Of a stretch of DNA of 64,000 nucleotides, positions 55,992-64,000 are shown piece after piece. Every line of letters starts with the position of its first letter. The stretch's first letter is position 1. Source of the stretch: Loripinus fragilis (lineage: Eukaryota > Mollusca > Bivalvia > Lucinida > Lucinidae); contig OZ026531.1 of assembly GCA_964019695.1 (NCBI GenBank), forward strand, positions 12,614,593-12,678,592. The letters run 5' to 3'. The translations under genes and the position numbers were made by a program. Below the pieces are notes generated by a model. It searched no databases. It was not told the DNA's origin and worked only from the letters and a program-made list of their open reading frames with translations.

Positions 55992-56261
55992 GTGCGCCAA
56001 GATTTTTGTGAAACAAAGTAATTAGGTGGTCGAAATTAGGCGGCGGTCGAAATATGCCTAAACTTTAGGCTAAAGCTTTTCCGCCGGTCAGACACCAGAA
56101 TTTGATGCTTTCCTGTTCCGCCATTTCTACTGACTGTCATACAATATATATCATACTATACCTTGACTCGAGCAAATATGTCTGCACCAGCCAAGCAATT
56201 CATTTCCAGTATTTATCAGCTGTTTATTTTAAACAAAATGTCTCCATTGTTTGGATATTAG

Positions 56262-56508
56262 ACTCTATTGCGTCATAGGATATGCCACTATACGGTTGAC
56301 CACTATATCTGTGAGTGTGAAGTGTATGAGTTGGATAGACAGAAGCTACTCACACGACTGTTCTACCAAACTGGAGAACAAGGTATCAGTACAGAAATCT
56401 TCCTTAGTTTGAAGGATGAAGTGTTCAAGGAACACAGGATTGGCCTCTTAATGATGCTGAGTGATTACATCACCAGCACTAAGAGGTTCATCAGAAAGTA
56501 AATAACAA
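56262..56508 (+). pseudogene. C-terminal fragment of a LINE polyprotein
   Basis: About 77 residues with TVDHYICECEVYELDRQKLL, a spacer, then SLKDEVFKEH and DYITSTKRF. The TVxHxxxxCxxY(E/D)xxR signature is characteristic of the cysteine/histidine tail after the RT of many non-LTR retrotransposons. The frame is closed upstream by a stop at 56259-56261, so only the tail survives. A poly-C tract follows at 56525-56541. Confidence 0.6.
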
Positions 56509-57572
56509 CAGCTGCCCCCTTGCCCCCCCCCCCCCCCCCCCTCGCCAAATTCCTATAATCATCTTTAGCCATCCAGTCACAGGTTTTGTCTTCAGACTGC
56601 ACTTGAGCGAGTGTAGCTGATTTTAAGATGAGAGTTGTGGCAGGATGGGTATTGGTAAACATCCTTCCCACAGTTCATGTAGCTTATAGTACTATTCAGT
56701 GACAGTATCACTTGAATAATTGTACTTCAGTGTTAAACTGTAGATTATAGGTGTACAGATTTATTATAAAACCCCAGCCCTCACAGACCCACACAGTGAA
56801 ATCTGAGCATACCTATAGATGGCTCATGGATGATTGACTGAGGTCTGGATTGTATATATGTTTTTTCCTATGTATTGCACTCAGAAGTTATACGATTAAA
56901 TGCATTTTGTCATCTGAGTGAAGTATAAACAATATTCATGCATTAAGGTAGCATTGGTATGCATGACAGATTGAGTGAAAGGGAACAAATTTAGGTGGCA
57001 GGGAGTATATCATGGTGGTCCAGACCATCTTAGTGTTATAATGGGAACTGCCAGCTTTTGGTGGGTGATAAAGGTCCCTTATCATAAATTGTCAGTTTGT
57101 TTAAATTTTGCCGATTGGGCAAGAAATTCTCATTATTAATTGAGTATATGGATAATTGATGTGCTTTAAGATGGGTATGGATGCACATGTGGTGTTTTCA
57201 AATTCCTTGTTGTTAGACTGGATGTTAGAAGTATGAATGAAGTATGTAACCTTTCTGCATTATATATATATATTATATTTAATTTTCTAATTATAATCAC
57301 ATAATTTTTTGCAAAATGTGATGATATTTCTGTGATATTAGAGTTTTCTGTGATTCTGTATCTGTGATTAAAAAAATAACTGCATAGACTTCAACTGCAC
57401 AGTAGAAGATATAATTGTAGTTAATAGGAGTTGTCAAAGAGTGATTGAAAACAATATCTGCAAATACATGTACATGATGTATGGATACATGGACAATGAG
57501 ATGTCAGAAGAGTGAATTTTAGCTGGATGAAGAAATCTCTGTGTACTATAAGGTCTTAATTGACACTTTCAG
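56509..57572. other. non-coding
   Basis: A poly-C tract (56525-56541), otherwise AT-rich DNA without recognisable features. Confidence 0.5.
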
Positions 57573-57684
57573 ATCACTGGCTCTGGTCTACAGGAAAATA
57601 AATCAACTTCAAGAGGCTAATCTGGTTTTGAGAAAAGCATTTATGTACGGCTACTCCATTCAGGACTCTAAGCGCACCACCTAA
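57573..57684 (+). CDS. candidate terminal host exon
   Basis: After an acceptor-like TTGACACTTTCAG, a 36-codon frame runs SLALVYRKINQLQEANLVLR ... to a TAA at 57682-57684. The heptad-like pattern looks protein-like, but there is no family match I can name and the segment is short. Confidence 0.22.
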
Positions 57685-58316
57685 AATCGATTACTTGTGT
57701 GTTAATTCTACTAAGAGAAGATACAGCGAGAATCAATACCGAGAGATAACTACAGCCAATTGGGGCTTAGCTACAACCAACCAACCAACCATGCCACCTT
57801 TGATCTCGAGATGGTTATGTCTCAACTTGGAATCAGAAATTATTCCAAGTTCAGATAGATTCCAAGATCAGAGCCAACACATTGGGCAGACTTGATTTAG
57901 CTGTTCTCTTTACTCCTTCCACTCCGAACAGGCAGAACAGAAATCAAGTGTCCTGGAACATCTGTGCTGGCGTACTCCGGAGTACTCCGTATTCCGAGGT
58001 GGTGTAGACAGAACAGTCACGTGACCTGTTCCAAAACAAGATGGTGGAGCACTGCCAGCATGTGTGGAAATATTTGCATCGCTTGATTTACTCCGGAGTA
58101 CTCCAAAGTGCCCAGTTTTACTTGTTTATGTGGCTGTTCTGGCGTACGCCGAGTACTCTAAAAATTGCTAAATCAAGTCCGCCCATTGTCAATAATTCAG
58201 TACGAAACTGGCGGAGGTCTCAAACAAGAGACTATTAATAAAGGTCTCGTGTCAAAGATATAAAAAGGTATATCTAAACACCAAAATATGCTTATCGCGA
58301 AATGTTACCCCCACAG
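57685..58316. other. non-coding with GGAGTACTCC palindromes
   Basis: 57970-58150 contains several CTCCGGAGTACTCC and GTACTCCGGAGTACTCC palindromes in a loose inverted arrangement. This could be a small foldback element. No gene. Confidence 0.4.
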
Positions 58317-58437
58317 GTACTCTCGACGTATTCGGGCGGGACAAGAGCTATATGGGGTCGTCTGGATAGTTTTAAAACATCATTTGAAGGTATGGACAGA
58401 TACCTCGGACCCAATAAAAACATACTGACAAGTACAG
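58317..58437 (+). CDS. candidate internal host exon, 121 bp
   Basis: Acceptor-like TTACCCCCACAG, then an open segment STYSGGTRAIWGRLDSFKTS followed by FEGMDRYLGPNKN, then donor-like ACAG|GTATTTG. The frame continues to a stop at 58554-58556 if unspliced. Family not recognised. Same strand as the 57573-57684 candidate. Confidence 0.25.
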
Positions 58438-58713
58438 GTATTTGTTCTCATCTAAATCAGTCGATGAAATTCGTAGCCATGCACTTTGACTGCTGTTTTA
58501 AAGCTTTACTTACTTTAATTTGTACGGAGATCTTTGAAAGTATTTTGACTCCATGATATGATTTTGAATAGTTGTGGAATTTTGCATTCTAATAAAAAGA
58601 GTGGCAGACGTTCCCTTTTATCAAGTCACCGGACCGCTATCTGCTTATGGCAATGGATTCTAACTTATTGTTTCTGTTTTCCATTTTGACAGGCTTTCCA
58701 TTTCTTTCTATCT

Positions 58714-59810
58714 TTACTGGTTTCGTTCATACTTGAGCATTACACCATGGAGTGCGAGTTTGGAAATTTTGATAAAATAAAAAACAACAACACAAAACAA
58801 TACCAAAAAAAAACACAAAAACTTTTGGCTGAATTTTTGTTTAAATAAGGAGTGCCCTAAACTCCTCTGTTGTCTGGGTATTTGCCACAGAAGGAGACAG
58901 ACTATTCCAGTTCGGGGGAAAAAGGAATTCTTCAGGGCATCACTGTATGTCTGGTGTCTGCGGTATTGAGCTCTATGTGATGACCTGGTAGCTTTCAAAC
59001 TGTGAGCAGGGGTCATATACTTGTCTTTTTTAATAGACACTGCTCCACAATGAATCTTGTGAAAGAGAAGCAAGGAGGACTGGTCCCTCCGGGCCTCAAG
59101 AGATGGCCATTCAAACTCATCAAGCATTTCGCCAACACTACTCGTGTTTCGCCATCTCCTGCAGGTCCAGCGGGCTGCTGTCCTCTGATCTTTTTCAATC
59201 TGATTAATCTGAAGTTTCGAGTGAGGGCTCGAAATGGGTGCTGCATACTCAAGTTTAGGCCGAACCAAAGTTGTGTATGCAACTTCCTTTGTACTCCTAG
59301 GTGCAAAAGCCAAATTCCTGTGAAGGAAACCAAGTGTCTTAGTTGCTTTGGAAGAGATTTTTGAGACATGCTGACCCCAATCCATGTTATCCGTAATGGT
59401 AATACCAAGGTATTTTGCCCAACTGAACATTTTCCAAAGTTTGATTGTGTACTGAGTAGTCGAAAAGAATTTGTTTGTGATACTGATGCCGAGTCACTCT
59501 CATTGAGTGACATTTGGCTACGTTAAATTTCATTTGCCAATTGGCTTCCCACTGTCCTAAGCTGGTGAGGTCTTCTTGCAAGGTCAAGCAATCCTGAAGT
59601 GAATGTATATTCCTATATACATGCACAATCGTCTGCAAACAGGCAAACAGAAGACCTGATGTTATCTGGCAGATCATTTATGAAGATGAGGAAAGGACCG
59701 GACCTAGGACCGATCCCTGGGGCACACCGGATAGCACTGGGACTGGATCTGAGGCTTGGCCATCTAAAACAACTTGTTGAGTGCGCCCAGAGAGCCATGA
59801 GTTGATTCAC
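58714..59810 (-). pseudogene. LINE: RT palm and C-terminal part, broken frames
   Basis: 59613-59810 includes IGPRSGPFLIFINDLPDNIR and the catalytic box FADDC (RT motif C, xxDD). 59387-59677 continues with SLGQWEANWQMKFNVAKCHS. 58714-59430 has KYLGITITDNMDWGQHVSKI, RPKLEYAAPISSP and TARRWTCRR-like text, ending in low-complexity hydrophobic sequence that is probably beyond a frameshift. The order matches RT motifs C to E and the thumb/connection of jockey/CR1 elements. Confidence 0.8.
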
Positions 59811-60281
59811 TTGTGGGTGGATCCTCTAATCCCATAATTTTCCAGTTTGTGTAATAGCCTCCTGTGTGGAACCTTGTCAGAGGCCTTAGCAAAATCCATT
59901 ATGATTAAATCTGTCTGTTTGTGCCCACGATTCACAGCCCCATCCAGGTTGCTGATGATGTCGTGCACAAACTGGACCAACTGGATTTCGCAAGACCTCT
60001 GACTTCGGAAACCATACTTACAGTCAACAAGTATGCTATCTAAGGCTAAGTGTTTGTTGATGTTGCTGACTAAAGTGTTTGTTGATGTTGCTGACTAAAA
60101 TATGCTCTAGTGTTTTGCAGCAGATGCATGTGAGCGACACCGGCCTGTAGTTAGCAGCATCATATTTTTTACCCTTTTTAAAGACTGGAGAAACATTTGC
60201 TTGTCGCCACTCATCTGGTACATCGCCCCGAGCTAAAGAATCATTGTAGATGGGTGCCAGTATTAGAGAGATCTCATTGCT
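59811..60281 (-). pseudogene. LINE: RT fingers/palm region, frameshifted, with 25-bp tandem duplication
   Basis: The minus strand encodes DEWRQANVSPVFKKGKKYDA and NYRPVSLTCICCKTLEHIL (RT motifs 1-2), then IIMDFAKA (motif A aspartate). A 25-bp sequence (AGTGTTTGTTGATGTTGCTG plus 5 bases on the plus strand) is duplicated in tandem at about 60047-60097 and breaks the frame between the two parts. Confidence 0.8.
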
Positions 60282-61071
60282 TCACTCTTTAAGCACTCTG
60301 GCATTCAGTCCATCCGGGCCAGAGGCTTTATGAACATTTATCGTCCAACAGTTTGGCGACCCTTTCGGGTCAACTGTTATGTCCCCCATGGACGAGAACG
60401 GACTAGACCCTTTCGAGGTAGGGTCAGTCGTCTTCATGTGTGAAGGATGATTGGAATTACCTATTACAAATGTTGGCTTTTTCCTTAGAATCTGTCTTAA
60501 GAATTCCGTGTTCTCTGAGTGATGTGATCCCATACACGTCTTTTTTAAGTGATTTGATAAATGACCAAAACTTTTTAATCTTTTCAGGCTTAGGAGTGTC
60601 AGGATCTGAGCTATCGTTCTCGACAATAAATATATTGGAAACGGGTTTCCAATAGGCATCTCTCAATACCTTCTGAACATGTGCTCTGAACCGCTTGTAA
60701 TGAATCTTGGCTTCAGGGTCGTTTGATTTGCGAGCATGAAGGTAAAACTTATGTCTCTTTTTTACAAGCCGCTTGATCGTTGCATCGATCCATGGCACAG
60801 AGTATTTTGTTTTGGTCATTTTTGATGGGGTAAACCTTTCTACAGCCTCTACAAAGCCTGTATTGAATTTTACCCACATGTCATGAACTGACATGTGACT
60901 GTGGTCTTCAGAAAGGTTCGCGTCCTTAAATTGGGCCATGTGGTCTTTAAGGCCGACCCTGTCTGCACCTTTATAGAGATAGATCTTGCGTGATGCCTGT
61001 TTTATTATTTTAGCCTTAATGTCATACTCAACATATACAATGTCGTGATCAGCTTTGCCGATCTGGGGCAT
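60282..61071 (-). pseudogene. LINE: linker between endonuclease and RT
   Basis: 60457-61071 has IGKADHDIVYVEYDIKAK (end of endonuclease, with the D-H pair in ADHD), then PSKMTKTKYSVPWIDATIKR. 60282-60659 carries SMGDITVDPKGSPN and HKASGPDGLNARVLKE, the RT motif-0/1 region typical of jockey/CR1-type LINEs. The two frames overlap, showing a frameshift near 60460-60660. Confidence 0.8.
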
Positions 61072-61665
61072 CCCCTAGTCACAGGGGATGGGACGTTAGT
61101 AAAAAGCAGGTCAAGAGTTTTATCATTGTGGGTTGGTATGTTTACAACTTGAGTTAGACAGTGCTCTACTATAATATCCAAAAGTTGCTGCCAAGACTGT
61201 CTTTTTGTACCCCATGAGGTACTTGCATGTGACTCCACTCTATGTCGCCGCAATTGAAATCTCCTCCTATCAGAACATAAGCGTTTCACTTCGACATAAT
61301 TCGAGATGAGTTAAACTTCTCAAGATACTCATTGTCAATCTTGTCAGGGGGGCGATAAAAGGAACCAAGGTACAGTGTCCTACATCCAATAATGTTCAAC
61401 TTACACCAAACTATTTCGCAGTTGGTGTCCAGTTCCGGAGTTTCTGTATTGAGCAATTCACGCTAAAAAGCAATAAAAACACCACCATAGGCATCACTAG
61501 TCTGTCTTTCCGAACTGCATCAAAGGAGTCGGGGAAAATTTCAGAGATTTTAATTTCAGGGGTTAACCAGGACTCATTCCCCAAGATAATGCCTGGTTTT
61601 GCCGAGTCGATAATTGTATGATGTTCAGCCTTCTTATTCTTTATTGACTGACAATTCATAATCAA
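61005..61665 (-). pseudogene. LINE: AP-type endonuclease fragments
   Basis: 61411-61665 begins MIMNCQSIKNKKAEHHTIID, then GIILGNESWLTPEI, the N(C)QSI and E-containing motifs of APE endonuclease. 61005-61289 carries QQLLDIIVEHCLTQVVNIPT and LDLLFTN. The (G)DFN motif between them falls in a damaged stretch (61290-61410). The enzyme would nick target DNA to prime reverse transcription. Confidence 0.8.
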
Positions 61666-61988
61666 AATTCTGAGGGGATGGTTTAAGGCAGCCTTGGCTG
61701 CCTTCCCGTTAGCTTCCTTAGGCTCCTGTTCTATAGGAGAGGAGGCCGCAGTGGGGGGATGATATCTGGTATCGGACTCTCAGGATCGGACAGGGAAGAA
61801 AGCGAATCAGATCAGTTATGGGTTTCCAGAGAAGCTGTGGTATCAAACAGTGACGTGAAAAAGTTTGGCATTCCACATTTCAAGCATTCCCATACAATGT
61901 TCTTACCCGAAGATTTATTAAGAATACTGTACATAGTTGATGACATACCCTGACGGTCTATATGATACCAGATATTGCAAGTATCGCA

Positions 61989-62384
61989 TCAAATCCCACG
62001 GTCCTCCCATCCAACATCAGCATCACACACCCCACATGGGAAGTGTGATGTGCTTTTAAGGGTGTTGGGACTTGGATTTGATTCGATGTCCCAAGAATTG
62101 CCACACAGGATAACGAATATATATAAATAGGTCAGACGATTGGAACCATAAAAATCCTTAAACGGAGTTGATCTATTTAGGACGGAGATAGTACAAAGGT
62201 GAGGGATGTTTGAACAAAGATTCGTTTGATTTGCCGTGATCAAGGTTGAGGTCGAATACACAGGAAAGAAGTCAACAGGAATATCAATTGGGTGTAGACC
62301 ACTATGTTGCCAAAAGATCACTAGGCGTGTTGCTAGAAGCAAACATCCCATCACCAACACTATGTCAAACCAAAAATGACTCAT
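61989..62384 (-). pseudogene. LINE: N-terminal region with 2A-like motif and zinc finger start
   Basis: 131 residues from the minus-strand ATG ending at 62384. A hydrophobic N-terminus (VMGCLLLATRLVIFW) is followed by VILCGNSWDIESNPSPN, close to the 2A consensus D(V/I)ExNPGP but with S for G. HFPCGVCDADVGWEDRGI, the start of a PHD-like finger, comes next. 2A-like peptides followed by a finger are reported at the N-termini of some APE-type LINEs. The frame stops inside the finger. Between this and the endonuclease (61666-61988) the frame is broken. Confidence 0.65.
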
Positions 62385-62440
62385 TTTCTGGCTACTTGAA
62401 GTTATATTTTAATATTTTGGTGTATAGGGGGGTCTTGGAC

Positions 62441-64000
62441 TAGAGTGTAACAAAACTTTTGAATTCTCAAGTGCAATGAACATCACTGACTGTAGACTGT
62501 CAGGGTAAATATCAGGATTGAATAAGTAGTTGTTCTATGGTGGCTATGGAACCCTGGACCATGCTTTCCGTCAACCGCCCCATGCTGCTCCCCACCCCAC
62601 CCCTCTCTCACGTGCTCTCTCTCTCTCGTCAGGGTCCTCTCTTAAGGGTGAGTTTGGCGCCGTTCAACCGATTTAAGCCCTCCAGGGAAATATTTTTTAC
62701 TGACCTTCGCCAGTAGCTCTCTTGCCCTAAGTGTGGTCACATCTGCTGGCTTTCTATTGCTACGCTGAAAGCGCTTAAGGTACCGCTTGTCAGTCACCAA
62801 GTTTCCCTAGCATGGAGCCTTGCACTCTGCACAAAAGCTGTACAAATGGGCACTGGTCTTCTAGGGCAAAGAATAGGTACCAGTAAAATGCATTTAAGCC
62901 CTCACCCCTGTTGATTATGGTGCTGTCCGTTCTAAGGCAAGGGTTCTATTGTTGTTGATTTAAGGTGGTACTGTGAGTTTGCCACTTTTCCATTGGTATC
63001 CTAAGTCAGGTGTGGTACTACAGTTGGACACCACAAACGAGAGCCAAGAGGTCATGCAGCCCTTTCCCAGCAGATGACCACAAGGCACATATAAACAGAC
63101 GCACACAAAGGAATATCAAACACAAGAGAGAAAAAACACATAAAAGATCCGCAAAAGAAGTACCCCCTTGGAACGGTCAGTAAAAGATATCCCTGGAGGG
63201 CTTAAACTGGCTTAACGGCGCCAAACTCACCGTTAATTCAGATGTAGATCAAGACACATAGGTATTTGGTTTGCATGAAAGACCCCTAACTTATCGATGC
63301 ATCATTTCCCAGAACATATAAATCAAGATATAACAAGGAGATAAAGCAAAGATAAGGACTCAACAGTAAATAAAACTAATTACCGGAGCATAAGAAATCT
63401 AACAGGTAAATCTTGGTGAACCCGACAAACAGCCAAAGCATCAGGACCCTACCATCTCATCAATAGCTCATATCATACCGAGTTTTCCTGACATGTTCCG
63501 ATTAGCTCCGAGCTCACCCGATTAGAAAAATATCTGGCCAATCAAAAAAAACAACAACTCCCCAACAACGTGACGTATATTTAAATAAGCATTGCAGATA
63601 CCCAATGTCGACAAGTGAAAACGCGCGAATTTATGTAGTTTTCTGTTATATTAGGAATTTATATCGCTAGATTGACTTGATAGCTCGATGCCACATTACC
63701 AATGATGTTTTTGACGATATTTTGAGTCACTCTTCAAATGGTGAAATGTTTACATAAACACCGACTCAGTCAGTAACACCGGTGCTGTGACGTACTAAAT
63801 ACTGACGTCATCAGCCTGTAAGCAAAAACAGGTGCTGTTTGAAAAACATAAAATTGGTTTTCGAGGTAACAATAAACATACAAAGCGGCTCTAAGTGGCC
63901 CCTTACAACTAATCCTTACTTCGTATGCGATAAATACAAGCATGTTTGCTTACAAAACAGAATTTCTTTTGGTATTTTGATGCTGGCCTGGAGCACATGG
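62441..64000. other. non-coding; inverted repeat pair and a dispersed repeat
   Basis: 62649-62690 (GTGAGTTTGGCGCCGTT ... CCCTCCAGGGA) is repeated in inverted orientation at 63188-63232. Between them, 63036-63180 is a second copy of the dispersed repeat at 50675-50815. CT-rich (TCTC)n at about 62605-62625. No gene to the window end. Confidence 0.55.
62649..63232. mobile_element. ~585-bp unit bounded by ~42-bp inverted arms
   Basis: Arms contain GAGTTTGGCGCCGTT and TTTAAGCCCTCCAGGGA in opposite orientation. Possibly a non-autonomous foldback element that contains or overlaps the 63036-63180 repeat. No target duplication confirmed. Confidence 0.45.

Larger units (their letters stand above)
58714..62440 (-). 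mobile_element. APE-type non-LTR retrotransposon (LINE), near full length, multiply broken
   Basis: On the minus strand, from right to left: an N-terminal region with a 2A-like motif and a CGVCD finger, AP endonuclease, RT, and a C-terminal region. The 3' UTR runs to about 58780 and carries T/G homopolymers. Pieces lie in several frames with many stops. The single-ORF layout with endonuclease plus RT and an N-terminal PHD-like finger is that of jockey/CR1-type LINEs. Non-functional. Confidence 0.85.

Overview
This is a eukaryotic, AT-rich and almost gene-free stretch, most likely from a marine bivalve mollusc. That is an inference from the kinds of repeat present: tRNA-headed SINEs, runs of GGACGGACGG, tandem repeats ending in a CGGGGTATAA-type terminus, and APE-type LINEs with an N-terminal zinc finger. 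I see no complete host gene. A few short splice-bounded open segments near 49.0, 54.8, 57.6 and 58.4 kb could be host exons, with low confidence.

Layout. 1-1.7 kb: 3' part of a frameshifted pogo/Tigger-type DNA transposon with a C-terminal zinc finger. 2.9-4.2 kb: element with ~0.28 kb inverted ends and a 5-bp target duplication. 5.1-16.7 kb: an 11.6-kb inverted-repeat element with a perfect 9-bp target duplication (TAAACTAAA). Nested in it is a 6.14-kb Polinton/Maverick (adintovirus-like) provirus at 9434-15575, with 557-bp TIRs, AG...CT ends and a perfect 6-bp duplication (CTGGCG). The Polinton keeps a virion module (small core/membrane-type protein, basic protein, major capsid protein with one frameshift, a Cys/His protein, adenovirus-type protease). 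It has lost most of PolB and shows no recognisable integrase or packaging ATPase. 20.4-43.65 kb: a ~172-bp satellite, direct up to ~36.15 kb and then inverted, with higher-order repeat structure. It is interrupted by a young LTR retrotransposon (29119-35679) and by a ~1.3-kb unclassified insertion (41769-43064). The LTR element has the pol order protease-integrase-RT-RNase H, the hallmark of the Gmr1 group of Ty3/gypsy elements. 43.7-55.5 kb: degenerate tandem repeats, SINE pieces and non-coding DNA. 55.5-56.5 kb: LINE 3' fragments. 58.7-62.4 kb: a nearly full-length but multiply broken LINE on the minus strand, with a degenerate 2A-like motif near its N-terminus. 62.6-64 kb: non-coding DNA with a foldback-type repeat.

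The genes do not form one pathway. They are independent layers of mobile and viral DNA, and nesting plus target duplications give the order of events: 9-bp-TSD element first, Polinton into it; satellite array first, retrotransposon and small insertion into it.
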